Source: Paenibacillus sp. CAA11
GTDB lineage: Bacteria > Bacillota > Bacilli > Paenibacillales > Paenibacillaceae
DNA length: 64,000 nucleotides
Direction: 5' to 3'
Assembly (NCBI RefSeq): GCF_003060825.1
Contig: NZ_CP028922.1
Location: forward strand, 2,711,001-2,775,000
Shown: piece by piece, positions 8,695-17,345 of the stretch
Layout: every line of letters starts with the position of its first letter
Numbering within the stretch: the stretch's first letter is position 1
The notes under the pieces: model-generated
The model's database searches: none
What the model was told of the DNA's origin: nothing
Seen by the model: the letters and a program-made list of their open reading frames with translations, nothing else
Position numbers and translations under genes: made by a program

Positions 8695-9720
8695 CTATAA
8701 AAATTGATGCAGGGCACCTGGGATTCCTTTGAATACCAGAGCCCCGCTGCTAACCAGACTCCAGATTCTATACTTTATAAAAGAGAGACCGATAATCTGC
8801 TGCGAAGATTCTACTACTCTAGTTACGACACATCCAGCGTCAATGAAGCAAGCATCATTTTGTTCTTCTTGCAGTTCCTTCACTGATTTCACAATGAGTT
8901 CATCCAGTTGATCTTCTCCGCAACCTTTGACCTTGCCATATTCCCACAATCGCAGCAAATGAGCTTCGTTTGCAAGCTCCAGCCATTCTGATTCGTATTG
9001 TTGTCTACATACAGCTCCCAAGGGGAATCCATCACTATATTTACTTACGATTTCACCGTAGTGTTCTTGGCTTAATAACCCTCGAGCAATCGGAGAGATC
9101 CCTTCTTCTCGTTCTAGTGTAATCGTATTATAAAGCTCTGAAATATTGACTATATTTACGGGCTGCTTTCGTTTCCTCAACAAATACAATACAAAGCGCA
9201 GCCCCGTCTGATCGTGTGCATTATTAGCACACCATATGACAACATTTTTACTCTCCGAAATGCCCTTTATTAATCTCACCATGGGCTCAAGCTGATGATC
9301 TTGATTGTAGCTAACCCCATATCTGTAGTCTTCGTCATGTTCAATTAGCCAATCTAGCCTGTCTTGCTGTCCAGCTGACTTATCTAAATTTTTGATTGGA
9401 CCCATCGCGAACATCTCATTAAATGACAGCACTTTGCAATACTTCTGTTTTCCGGTTTTACTAAGAGCCACTTTCAAAGACCCCGCATCAGAGAGGCTAA
9501 ATACGATGTGGACCGTTGTTTGCAAAGCCTCAGCCTGCAAGCGAAGGCCTACCACTGCCTTCATACGCTCCTGAATTAAATGAAGCAGTCCTTCTGCTAC
9601 CCTCTTCTCTTCTCCTTCTGCATTAGCAGCGTTAACATTCGCGGTTCTTACTAAGTCATATAGAAGCGCCCTAACTTCTTTTTCTCGTAACTGGCCGAGG
9701 TTCTCGTAAAGGTTGTCCAT
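8695..9720 (-). CDS. DUF1835 and DUF3658 domain-containing protein
   Basis: The middle of the protein (VHIVFSLSDAGSLKVAL, then LSFNEMFAMGPI) matches the DUF1835 start. Its C-terminal end (YRIWSLVSSGALVFKGIPGAL) matches the DUF3658 winged-helix-like end. The first 65 residues form a separate helical extension. The function of the family is not known; related genes occur widely in Bacillota as single genes. GGAGGATAATGA before the ATG supports the start. The gene converges on the SRAP gene. Its upstream region holds one copy of an 88-bp interspersed repeat, which may carry its promoter. Confidence 0.82.
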   Translation of the reverse strand: MDNLYENLGQLREKEVRALLYDLVRTANVNAANAEGEEKRVAEGLLHLIQERMKAVVGLRLQAEALQTTVHIVFSLSDAGSLKVALSKTGKQKYCKVLSFNEMFAMGPIKNLDKSAGQQDRLDWLIEHDEDYRYGVSYNQDHQLEPMVRLIKGISESKNVVIWCANNAHDQTGLRFVLYLLRKRKQPVNIVNISELYNTITLEREEGISPIARGLLSQEHYGEIVSKYSDGFPLGAVCRQQYESEWLELANEAHLLRLWEYGKVKGCGEDQLDELIVKSVKELQEEQNDACFIDAGCVVTRVVESSQQIIGLSFIKYRIWSLVSSGALVFKGIPGALHQFL

Positions 9721-9736
9721 TCATTATCCTCCAATC

Positions 9737-9824
9737 TATATAGAATGAATTAAAGAAATGAACGTTATAAAGCCGTATTAGGCCCTGATAATAGAAAGTT
9801 CAATGTAAAACAAACTTTAGTTCA
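9737..9824. repeat. Interspersed MITE-like repeat, copy 1
   Basis: This 88-bp element is repeated in inverted orientation at 16662-16748, with about eight substitutions and one 4-nt indel. It is an imperfect palindrome: ends TGAATTAAAG and CTTTAGTTCA, and a GCC/GGC-centred core (AAAGCCGTATTAGGCCC). It lies between the DUF1835 gene start and the dnaD terminator and carries no open frame. The shape (terminal inverted repeats, small size, palindromic core, intergenic) suggests a non-autonomous element or a mobile RNA hairpin. Confidence 0.75.
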
Positions 9825-9969
9825 ATCTATCTAGCCCCAAAAACAGAAGCAAATCTAAAGAATCTATTCTATATTTGTTCTTTAGTATCCTGCACATTAG
9901 TTGTAACCTGCATCCTAAATTTGTCTGCTGTCTCTTCCTATACTTCTGCCTTCATTACATTTCATAAGA

Positions 9970-9999
9970 AAAAAGAGCACTTGCTGCAGCAAGTGCTCT
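9970..9999 (-). terminator. Terminator overlapping the dnaD stop codon
   Basis: The perfect palindrome AGAGCACTTGC / GCAAGTGCTCT (9974-9999) on the minus strand is followed by TTTTTTC. The 5' arm begins within the TAG stop codon of dnaD. Confidence 0.92.
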
Positions 10000-10705
10000 A
10001 TCTTCCTCCTCTAAAGCGCTGGGTATAGGCTTTTGCATCCTCCACCGTGCGCACTCTGTTGCGGCTCCACTCCAGCAGAATCCGATCAATATAGCGAAAA
10101 TGGACTTTTCCCGCAAAGACCGCTTCTTTAAGGGCCATACGAATTAGATCCTCAGGATATCCATCCTGATCCAGCCAGCCGGATATCGTCTCACATTCCA
10201 TCGGTGATAACGGGCGGGCAAATTCTTTCTCGAACACAATGAATAGATTGTGATTCGGCTCCGGGTCTTCCGGCTGAACGGCTGCCTTCGTATCATGAAT
10301 CTCCTCTGTGCGGCCGTTTTTGCGGGCAGCAGCAAATTCTTCAGCCAAGCAGCTCCCAAGCTTTCGGTACATCCCTGTGAAGTTATAGCGTTCCGCTTGC
10401 TTCCCGGTTGCTTCATCCGTTACTTCGTCAATGGCCAGCCAACCTTCCTTCACCAAACGGCGAATCGCAGTGGAGACGGTACCGGAAGCCGCGCTCATTC
10501 TTTGCTCGATTTCCTCCATCGATGGAAAATCTCGGCCTTCCACCTGCCGGAAGGAAAGAAGGTGGATCAGCAGCATCGCCTCCATATCACTCAGCTTTAG
10601 ACGGCGGTAATGTGTCAGCAGCACAAAAGGGATATTCGCTGTTCCTGTCTCTAGCCCATAGGCGATGCCACTGGCCCACAGCTTCCATCCATCGCTCATT
10701 GCCAT
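9998..10705 (-). CDS. dnaD: DNA replication initiation protein DnaD
   Basis: DnaD acts with DnaB and DnaI to load helicase at the origin. The N-terminal winged helix (residues 10-110) contains LSDMEAMLLIHLLSFR and ASGTVSTAIRRLVKEGW. The C-terminal DnaB_2 domain begins at FEKEFARPLSPMECETI and ends in the YxxxI...W motif seen as FRYIDRILLEWSRN. The length of 235 residues fits. I place the start at the ATG at 10705, preceded by AAAGGTGAG; an upstream in-frame ATG at 10744 has no ribosome site. The dnaD-asnS neighbourhood is conserved with B. subtilis. Confidence 0.93.
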   Translation of the reverse strand: MAMSDGWKLWASGIAYGLETGTANIPFVLLTHYRRLKLSDMEAMLLIHLLSFRQVEGRDFPSMEEIEQRMSAASGTVSTAIRRLVKEGWLAIDEVTDEATGKQAERYNFTGMYRKLGSCLAEEFAAARKNGRTEEIHDTKAAVQPEDPEPNHNLFIVFEKEFARPLSPMECETISGWLDQDGYPEDLIRMALKEAVFAGKVHFRYIDRILLEWSRNRVRTVEDAKAYTQRFRGGR

Positions 10706-10825
10706 CGATCTCACCTTTCTCTTCATTGCTTTATAGCGAGACAACGACCAGAACAGAATGCCTTTTGCGCGCTCTGTCCTGGTCGCTTATATGTTTGCTT
10801 GTACTATGCTATTAAATATAACTGA

Positions 10826-12121
10826 TTATGGATAGAGACGGTACAGCGTACGAGGAAATGGAATCGTCTCACGTACATGATCCAATCCGCAAATCCAAGC
10901 CACTGTGCGTTCCAGCCCCAGACCGAAACCGGAATGAGGAACCGATCCGTACTTACGAAGGTCCATGTACCACTGATAAGCATCCTCAGACAGATCATGC
11001 TCCTTGAAGCGCTGCTCCATAAGTTCAGGATCGTCAATCCGCTGCGAGCCTCCAATGATCTCTCCATATCCTTCTGGAGCAATCATATCGGCACACAGCA
11101 CAACCTCTGGACGATTCGGATCCGGCTTCATATAGAAAGCCTTGATCTCGGCCGGGTAATGCGTGATAAAGACTGGCTTGTCGTACTTCTCAGCGATAGC
11201 CGTCTCATGCGGCGCACCGAAGTCTTCTCCCCAAGGGATATCGAAGCCCTGGGATTGAAGAAACTCAATGGCCTCATCATACGTAATGCGTGGGAACGGT
11301 ACGGTGATGTTCTCCAGCTTGGATACATCCCGGCCGACCGCTTCCAGCTCGGACCGGCAGTTCTTAAGCACAGATTGCACGACATGTGCAATGAACTGCT
11401 CCTGAACCTGCAAGCTCTCCTCGTGCTCAGTGAAAGCCATCTCTGGCTCAATCATCCAGAACTCGATTAAGTGACGGCGGGTTTTGGATTTCTCGGCGCG
11501 GAAAGTCGGTCCGAAGGAGTATACTTTGCCAAGCGCCATGGCTGCAGCTTCCATATACAGCTGACCGCTTTGCGTCAAGTATGCATCCTCTTCAAAATAT
11601 TTGGTGTGGAACAGATTCGTTGTTCCTTCTGCCGAGGTTGGCGTAAGGATCGGAGGATCCACAAGCGTAAATCCGTGCTGGTCAAAAAATTCCTGTACTG
11701 CGCGAATAATCTCGGCACGAATCACCAGGATGGCACGCTGTTTGGATGAACGCAGCCACAGATGGCGGTGGTCCATTAGGAAATCAACCCCATGCTCCTT
11801 CGGTGTAATCGGATAATTCTCTGTAAGATGAATAACCTCGATATTCGTAACCGTCATCTCGAAGCCGGAGGCGCTTCGGGGCTCCTCACGGATCACACCT
11901 GTCACATACAGGGAGCTCTCCTGGGTTAAGCTCTTGGCATTCTCCCAGGTTTCTTCCGATACCTCACTTTTTACTACTACCCCTTGAATATAGCCTGTCC
12001 CGTCGCGAAGCTGAAGGAACTGGATTTTACCGCTTGAGCGCTTGTTGTTCAGCCAGCTGCCGATCACGACAGTCTCTCCAACATGCGCATTAACCTGACG
12101 GATCACCGTTTTGGTCGCCAT
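10826..12121 (-). CDS. asnS: Asparaginyl-tRNA synthetase
   Basis: This class IIb synthetase charges tRNA-Asn. The N-terminal OB-fold anticodon domain ([17 protein letters not shown] onward) is followed by the catalytic domain with motif 2 ([17 protein letters not shown], near residue 210) and motif 3 ([16 protein letters not shown], near residue 410). The length of 431 residues is standard. Start: MATKTVIRQ, the ATG at 12121 after AGAGGAGAGG. It lies 39 nt after ackA with no T-box leader, so it seems to be read through from the ackA transcript or from a promoter within ackA. Confidence 0.97.
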   Translation of the reverse strand: MATKTVIRQVNAHVGETVVIGSWLNNKRSSGKIQFLQLRDGTGYIQGVVVKSEVSEETWENAKSLTQESSLYVTGVIREEPRSASGFEMTVTNIEVIHLTENYPITPKEHGVDFLMDHRHLWLRSSKQRAILVIRAEIIRAVQEFFDQHGFTLVDPPILTPTSAEGTTNLFHTKYFEEDAYLTQSGQLYMEAAAMALGKVYSFGPTFRAEKSKTRRHLIEFWMIEPEMAFTEHEESLQVQEQFIAHVVQSVLKNCRSELEAVGRDVSKLENITVPFPRITYDEAIEFLQSQGFDIPWGEDFGAPHETAIAEKYDKPVFITHYPAEIKAFYMKPDPNRPEVVLCADMIAPEGYGEIIGGSQRIDDPELMEQRFKEHDLSEDAYQWYMDLRKYGSVPHSGFGLGLERTVAWICGLDHVRETIPFPRTLYRLYP

Positions 12122-12160
12122 CTGAATAACCTCTCCTCTTACCTGCAAAAATTTAAATGA

Positions 12161-13366
12161 TTACTTAGACTCCAGTACAATACGATGCGTATCGCGGGCA
12201 ATCATAAGCTCTTCATTCGTAGGAACGACAAGAACCTCTACCTTGGAATCCGGTGTGGAAATACGGCGTGGATCGCCAGAACGAACCTTGTTCAGCTCAG
12301 GATCGATCTTCACTCCGAGATAAGTCAGGTTCTCACAAACCTTCTCGCGGACAACAACAGAGTTCTCACCTACACCTGCTGTAAAGACGATCACGTCAAC
12401 TCCGTCCATAGCGGCCGCATAAGAACCGATGTACTTCCGTAGACGGTATTCGTACATTTCAAATGCCAGTGTAGCATTAGGCTCGCCTTCTGCCAAGCCG
12501 TCTGTAACGTCGCGCATGTCACTGCTGCTTCCGGAAATAGCGAGAAGTCCGCTGTGTTTATTCAGCATCGAGTTAACTTCGCTGATGGACAGCTCTTCCT
12601 TGTTCATAACAAAAGTAACGACTGCCGGGTCCAAGTCTCCGCTGCGCGTACCCATCATCAACCCTTCTAGCGGTGTAAGACCCATGGACGTGTCATAAGA
12701 CTTCCCATTCTTAACAGCCGTCAAGCTTGCACCATTACCGATATGGCAAGTAATGATCTTAAGGTCTTCGATAGGACGGTCCAGATATTCGGCTGCTGCC
12801 TTACTTACATAATCATGAGAAGTACCGTGGGCACCGTAACGGCGAACATGATGCTTCTTATACAGCACTTTCGGGATTGGATAGAGGTATACCTTCTCTT
12901 CCATCGTCTGATGGAACGCGGTATCAAAAGCTACGACCTGCGGAACGCCAGGCATGTTCTTCTCTGCTGCAGTGATCCCCATAATCGCTGGCGGATTGTG
13001 CAGTGGCGCCAAGTCGAACAGACGGCGGATCTCCGACTTCACTTCGCCGGTAACTAGTGCGGAGCTCTTAAATGCCTCGCCGCCGTGAACTACACGGTGA
13101 CCTACCGCTTGAATCTCTTCCACAGATTTCAGCACGCCATACTCAGGATCAACCAGCTTCTCAAGTACCTTGCGAATGGCTGTTGTATGTTCAAGAATTT
13201 CCGATACCTCGGTTACTTCTTCCTTGCCTGTTGGCTTATGATTCAGAATGGAAGAATCCATACCGATTCGCTCTACCAGGCCTTTTGCCAAAACAGATTC
13301 GTCTGTCATATCGTATAGCTGATATTTTAGGGAGGAACTTCCCGCATTGATTACGAGAACTTTCAT
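12161..13366 (-). CDS. ackA: Acetate kinase
   Basis: The enzyme interconverts acetyl phosphate and ADP with acetate and ATP in the cytoplasm. Signatures are VLVINAGSSSLKYQLYDM at the N-terminus, HRVVHGGE near residue 90, ITCHIGNGASLTAVKNG near residue 205 and MGLTPLEGLMMGTRSGD. The length of 401 residues is normal. It overlaps the upstream dehydrogenase gene by 4 nt (ATGA), so the two are coupled. No phosphotransacetylase gene is in the window. The placement of ackA between a 3-hydroxyacyl-CoA dehydrogenase gene and asnS differs from B. subtilis. Confidence 0.96.
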   Translation of the reverse strand: MKVLVINAGSSSLKYQLYDMTDESVLAKGLVERIGMDSSILNHKPTGKEEVTEVSEILEHTTAIRKVLEKLVDPEYGVLKSVEEIQAVGHRVVHGGEAFKSSALVTGEVKSEIRRLFDLAPLHNPPAIMGITAAEKNMPGVPQVVAFDTAFHQTMEEKVYLYPIPKVLYKKHHVRRYGAHGTSHDYVSKAAAEYLDRPIEDLKIITCHIGNGASLTAVKNGKSYDTSMGLTPLEGLMMGTRSGDLDPAVVTFVMNKEELSISEVNSMLNKHSGLLAISGSSSDMRDVTDGLAEGEPNATLAFEMYEYRLRKYIGSYAAAMDGVDVIVFTAGVGENSVVVREKVCENLTYLGVKIDPELNKVRSGDPRRISTPDSKVEVLVVPTNEELMIARDTHRIVLESK

Positions 13367-14235
13367 ATCCGGTCACCATCCTTGTCGTATTTGAAAAATC
13401 CTTCGCCGGTCTTCACGCCCAGATGCCCTGCGCGAACCATCTTCTTCAATACGAATGAAGGACGGTATTTCAGCTCGCCGAACTCGCGGAACATCCGCTC
13501 CAGAGCTGCCAGCACGGAATCAAGGCCGAATCGGTCTGCCATCTCCAAAGGTCCGTATTGGAATTGATATCCGACACGCATCGAGTCGTCGATATCTTCA
13601 GCAGAAGCTACGCCCTCTCCGAACACATGAAGAGCTTCATTGATCATAAGGCAAATAATCCGCGAGGTTACAAATCCCGGAGATTCATTGACCATAATTC
13701 CTCGTTTGTCAAGGATTTCCTCTACAAATCCCTTTGTTTCTGCGAAAGTTTGCTCAGAGGTCTTCAAACCGCGTATAATTTCAACCAGGTTAATTTTGGC
13801 TACTGGATAAATAAAGTGCATGCCAATTACGCGCTCAGGATACTTCGTTGAGCCCGCAATTTCAGTCAAGCTGAGTGTGGATGTGTTGCTCGCCAGAATG
13901 ATATGGCTCGGGCATACCTGATCCAGCTGATTGAACACTTCTTTCTTCGCATTCAAATCTTCCGAGATGGTCTCGATAATCATATCGCAAGAACCCAATT
14001 CAGCATAATGGGTCACCTTATGAATTTTGGATAAAATTAATTTCTTCTCTGCTTTAGTAATTGCCCATTTCTCGAGCTGTTTGTCCAAGCTCAATTCAAT
14101 CAGGTCATAAGCTTGGTTCAGCTTCTCCTCGTTTGCTTCTACCAAGAGAACATCCAGTCCTTTGCCAGCCAGCATTTCACTGATCCCTTGGCCCATTGTT
14201 CCGCCGCCGACGACGCCTATTCTTTTGAAGTTCAT
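13363..14235 (-). CDS. 3-hydroxyacyl-CoA (3-hydroxybutyryl-CoA) dehydrogenase
   Basis: NAD-dependent oxidoreductase of the Hbd/MmgB type. The Rossmann motif GVVGGGTMGQGISEMLAGKG opens the protein; VLLVEANEEKL holds the acidic NAD-ribose residue. The catalytic His-Glu region is seen in ASNTSTLSLTEIA and RVIGMHFIYPVAKINLVEII. The C-terminal dimer domain contains GFVTSRIICLMINEALHVFGEG. The length of 290 residues is normal for the short bacterial form. It may serve fatty acid or butyrate metabolism, or polyester breakdown. Its coupling with ackA (4-nt overlap) suggests an acyl-CoA to acetate route, which is inference only. Confidence 0.92.
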   Translation of the reverse strand: MNFKRIGVVGGGTMGQGISEMLAGKGLDVLLVEANEEKLNQAYDLIELSLDKQLEKWAITKAEKKLILSKIHKVTHYAELGSCDMIIETISEDLNAKKEVFNQLDQVCPSHIILASNTSTLSLTEIAGSTKYPERVIGMHFIYPVAKINLVEIIRGLKTSEQTFAETKGFVEEILDKRGIMVNESPGFVTSRIICLMINEALHVFGEGVASAEDIDDSMRVGYQFQYGPLEMADRFGLDSVLAALERMFREFGELKYRPSFVLKKMVRAGHLGVKTGEGFFKYDKDGDRI

Positions 14236-14350
14236 GGTTCGTTTGCTCCATCCTTTCGTTGTATCTTCTCCATATTATACCCGGGATGGTGAAGAATACA
14301 TCTTTATATACCCAACATATAATAATATCTTAGCACGGACAAAAAGTAAA

Positions 14351-14382
14351 AAAAAATAACCGGCATAAAAATTTATGCCGGT
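14351..14382 (-). terminator. Terminator embedded in the end of the FtsH-like gene
   Basis: ACCGGCATAAA pairs with TTTATGCCGGT (14359-14382) and is followed by a run of eight or more T on the minus strand. The 5' arm encodes the last residues and the stop codon of the protease gene (leucine-proline-alanine-stop), so coding and termination share the same bases. Confidence 0.92.
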
Positions 14383-15875
14383 AAAAGGGTGCTGTCACGA
14401 AATTGACAACGGAATTCATCGCCAGAGAGGCGCTCTTCTTTTAGAAGGATGTCTAAAGAATGCTCAAATACCGCCGCATGCTCTTCAAGAAGCTTCTTAG
14501 TTCGTGCGGCGAGGTCATCCAGAATCATCTGATTTTCCTTCATCAGCACCTCGGTAGTCACCATATCCATACTCATGATCCCAAGGCTGGTCAGTCCGGA
14601 TTTCATCATCGTCTGAACCATGTTAAGGGCCTGCTCAAAGTCATTGCTGGAGCCGGTGCTTCGGCCTCCATAGTAGATTTCTTCGGCTGCCGCACCCGCA
14701 AGGGCAATCATAATCTGGCCTTCCAGATATGCCTTGGTATAAAGGTATTTCTCTTCCTGGGGGTTATGCCGTACATAACCTAACGCTTTACCGCGAGGAC
14801 TGAGCGCGACCTGATTCACACTGCCCGGTGCCACAATCTCAGCGAGCACTGCATGCCCCAGCTCGTGAACGGCCACCCGTCTCTTCTCTTCTTGCGTAGA
14901 TTCCCGGTCTGTCTTCTCACCAAGCATCACCTTATCAACGGCCATTGATAGATGGCGCTGCTCAATCTGGCTGAGATTCTCACGCATCGCGTAGATAGCA
15001 GCTTCGTTCATCACACTCTCGAGCTGCGCTCCAGAGAAGCCGTAGGATTCTTCGGCTACCTTTGTCATGTTCACATCCGGATGAAGCGGCTTATTCTTCG
15101 CATGAATGTTCAGAATATGCATCCGGCCTTTCTTGTCTGGCAGATCCACTTGGATGTGACGGTCAAAGCGGCCAGGCCGCAAGAGCGCACTATCAAGCAT
15201 TTCCTTCCGGTTCGTTGCCGCGATCAGCAGAATCCGCGGAGCATCTGACGTATAGATCCCATCCATCTCAGTCAGAAGCTGGTTGAGCGTCTGATCGTAC
15301 TCGCGCTGCTGCCCGCCTTCCCGCTTGCCGCCAATAACATCGATTTCATCAATAAAGATAACCGCATTCTCTTTATTCTCCTTGAGCGCTCGGGTACGCG
15401 CATCCTTGAACAAATCACGGATACGGCTTGCACCTACACCTACATACATCTCTACAAACTCACTGCCGGAAGCGGCAACAAAGACTGCATTCGTGTAGCT
15501 TGCCGCTGCCTTTGCCATCAACGTTTTCCCCGTTCCCGGAGGCCCTGTCAGCAGAATCCCTTTGAGCGGACGAATACCGAATTTCTTAATTTCCTCATGT
15601 CTAATCATGAAATCCAGAGCTTCACGCAGCTCCTGCTTCGCACTGTCTTGGCCGCCGATCTCTTCAAAGGTCAGTTTGGCAGGGGGAGCCTTCTTCCGCT
15701 TCCGCTCCTGAGCGGCACCAACCGTAATTCCGCCTCTCATCACCGTCACGGCATATAACGCTCCCAGCATAATAAGCGCAATAACTACAGGCAGAATATT
15801 AACTCCAACGTATGCAAGGAAGATTAAGAGGACGGGAACAAACCCTATCACAATTTCCTTTGTCCATTTAGGCAT
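14373..15875 (-). CDS. FtsH-like membrane AAA+ zinc protease, short form without the extracytoplasmic domain
   Basis: Residues 8-46 form two close hydrophobic segments with no FtsH-type external domain between them. The AAA module has Walker A GPPGTGKT (111-118), pore loop YVG (144-146), Walker B IFIDEID (173-179) and the second region of homology LIAATNRKEMLDSALLRPGRF split over 217-237. The M41 peptidase part has the zinc motif HELGH (337-341) with a third ligand candidate D412 in SNDFEQAL. All catalytic residues are present, so it should be active. At 500 residues it is much shorter than housekeeping FtsH (about 640). It overlaps an upstream gene for a small membrane-anchored protein by 8 nt, a likely partner or substrate adaptor. 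Confidence 0.88.
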   Translation of the reverse strand: MPKWTKEIVIGFVPVLLIFLAYVGVNILPVVIALIMLGALYAVTVMRGGITVGAAQERKRKKAPPAKLTFEEIGGQDSAKQELREALDFMIRHEEIKKFGIRPLKGILLTGPPGTGKTLMAKAAASYTNAVFVAASGSEFVEMYVGVGASRIRDLFKDARTRALKENKENAVIFIDEIDVIGGKREGGQQREYDQTLNQLLTEMDGIYTSDAPRILLIAATNRKEMLDSALLRPGRFDRHIQVDLPDKKGRMHILNIHAKNKPLHPDVNMTKVAEESYGFSGAQLESVMNEAAIYAMRENLSQIEQRHLSMAVDKVMLGEKTDRESTQEEKRRVAVHELGHAVLAEIVAPGSVNQVALSPRGKALGYVRHNPQEEKYLYTKAYLEGQIMIALAGAAAEEIYYGGRSTGSSNDFEQALNMVQTMMKSGLTSLGIMSMDMVTTEVLMKENQMILDDLAARTKKLLEEHAAVFEHSLDILLKEERLSGDEFRCQFRDSTLLPA

Positions 15876-16401
15876 TATTCCACACTCCTATCTTTTCTGG
15901 TATACGCGGGAGAATGATAAATTTGCTAGCTTGTCCATCTGTCAGTGCTATATATACGTTCTGATCATCCATCTCGGCTGTTGCCTGGATACTACTATTT
16001 GTCTTGACCAGCTTGCTCAAAGTCTCTGGGATCTGCGTATAATTCCTGTTCTCCATAGCCTCCGCGATTGGAAACATGGCATTGCCCCACCATTTGTCCA
16101 AAGCAGGGGAAGAATGATCCTCTACATCGAGCTTTAAGGAGCGATTGCCGAGCAGGGACTTACCGTCTTTATTAATATAATCAACAAGGCCTTTTAGATC
16201 AGTTCCTGGCTTCAAATCAAGTTTCAAACCTACCGTGCTTTGGGTAATATCAAGTTGAGCCTCTTTCACACCTTTATAATTTTTAACCAATTTCTCCAGT
16301 GGACCCTGGAGTGCCATTTGCCGATAGGTGAACCAGCCTCCAAACAGTAGGACAGCCGTCACGGCAACCGTTGCAACAATCGGGAAAATGCGCAGTTTCA
16401 C
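15868..16401 (-). CDS. Hypothetical membrane-anchored protein, partner of the FtsH-like protease
   Basis: This 177-residue protein has an N-terminal membrane segment (IFPIVATVAVTAVLLFGGW) without a cleavage site, so it is probably a bitopic protein with its body outside. The body has alternating beta pattern (AQLDITQSTVGLKLDLKPG) and the helix KWWGNAMFPIAEAMENRNY. I do not recognise a family. Its 3' end overlaps the protease start by 8 nt, so the two are translationally coupled and probably act together, for example with the external part supplying what the short FtsH form lacks. That role is inference. Confidence 0.78.
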   Translation of the reverse strand: MKLRIFPIVATVAVTAVLLFGGWFTYRQMALQGPLEKLVKNYKGVKEAQLDITQSTVGLKLDLKPGTDLKGLVDYINKDGKSLLGNRSLKLDVEDHSSPALDKWWGNAMFPIAEAMENRNYTQIPETLSKLVKTNSSIQATAEMDDQNVYIALTDGQASKFIILPRIPEKIGVWNNA

Positions 16402-16611
16402 TTAAGGTCCTCCTTCATCTATTTGAGATAATCTATGAATCTTATAATCTGTGAGCCATATTAGTCTTTCACAGGTGCGAGTTGTTCGCGCCTATTTCTG
16501 CTGCTTCAAAGTACAGACTATAGTATATCACAGAATATATACCGATAGGCAAAAAAGTATGAACTTAATTTAAATTTTCAAGATTATCTGGAAATGACTA
16601 TGACTATAATC

Positions 16612-16653
16612 GCAAAAAAAAAGAGTCTCTCCCTTCTGCGGGCAGAGACTCTT
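16612..16653 (-). terminator. Terminator downstream of the YpmB-like gene
   Basis: On the minus strand AAGAGTCTCT and AGAGACTCTT arms (16644-16653 with 16621-16630) plus GCCC/GGG pairs form a strong hairpin followed by a T-run of about nine. It lies beyond repeat copy 2, about 110 nt after the stop codon. The rest of 16402-16611 shows no gene; it should hold the promoter of the 15868-16401 gene, but I see no consensus match I would defend. Confidence 0.88.
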
Positions 16654-16661
16654 GCTATTTG

Positions 16662-16748
16662 TTAAACTAAAGTTTTACATTGAACTTTCTATTATAACGG
16701 CCTTATAAGGCTCTATAACATTCATTTCTTTAGTTCATTCTATATATT
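16662..16748. repeat. Interspersed MITE-like repeat, copy 2
   Basis: This is the inverted partner of the element at 9737-9824. Its core is the perfect palindrome GCCTTATAAGGC, flanked by TTATAACG and CTCTATAA arms and the terminal repeats TTAAACTAAAG and CTTTAGTTCA. It sits between the stop codon of the YpmB-like gene and that gene's terminator, so it is transcribed as part of the 3' untranslated region. Confidence 0.75.
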
Positions 16749-16761
16749 TCTATTGCTTACA

Positions 16762-17247
16762 CTATCGGTTAGGCACGGTGAACTGTTCCGATAAAGGCTG
16801 TCCGTTGCTAAATCGATAGAATCGGTAATAATAATGATCATCCGCTTTATAGAATAATTGCCATACATATTGGCCTTCATAGACACCTGGCAGCAGCCGG
16901 ACAATTCGGGCATCCGGAAGCTCGCTTTTGACTTTGTTGGTCATCGCTTGCTTGGACAGGCCGTTGCTCTTCAGCTCTATATGGGGAGCGCTGTCCCCAT
17001 CAAGCCAGACCATGATGTCCTCACCATCGGCATTCTTGCCTTCCACTACCCAGCAAACCGTATCCCAGACCGATTTCGTTACCTCCGTCGTCTGAACCAG
17101 TCCTGCTTCCTTCTTGGCGCGCAAAATCGCTGCATCCTCCGCCTTCCAGGTGTCCTTCTGCACATAGATGTAATACTGATATACGCCGATAAATACCAGT
17201 ATAACAGCCATTATAGCAACCAGAATCCACCTCGTCCTGTTCTTCAT
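16762..17247 (-). CDS. DUF5590 (YpmB-like) membrane-anchored protein
   Basis: This 161-residue protein has one N-terminal membrane segment (ILVAIMAVILVFIGVYQYY). The following domain has helix-strand pattern (DAAILRAKKEAGLVQTTEV, VCWVVEGKNADGEDIMVWLD) typical of PepSY-like DUF5590 proteins. In B. subtilis ypmB lies between dinG and asnS, and here the gene is also between dinG and asnS, which supports the identification. Function is unknown. The ATG at 17247 is taken as the start because AAGGAAGTG precedes it; a GTG three codons earlier would be too close to that site. Confidence 0.82.
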   Translation of the reverse strand: MKNRTRWILVAIMAVILVFIGVYQYYIYVQKDTWKAEDAAILRAKKEAGLVQTTEVTKSVWDTVCWVVEGKNADGEDIMVWLDGDSAPHIELKSNGLSKQAMTNKVKSELPDARIVRLLPGVYEGQYVWQLFYKADDHYYYRFYRFSNGQPLSEQFTVPNR

Positions 17248-17345
17248 GCGCGTCACTTCCTTTCCCTGAAAAGGAGAGGAGCTTTCGGCCTCCTTAAACT
17301 TGCCTTATGGCTCTTTGCCTTAAGCTCCACTCCACCTAGCTATTC

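Noticed and set aside
10877-11470. A 197-codon plus-strand frame
   Set aside because: Antisense to asnS, whose class II motifs are intact.
12122-12160. T-box leader before asnS
   Set aside because: The gap to ackA is only 39 nt and cannot hold a T-box.
16480-16520. Hairpin GGTGCGAG/TTCGCGCC as a terminator
   Set aside because: The arms contain a mismatch in the middle and no T-run follows on either strand.
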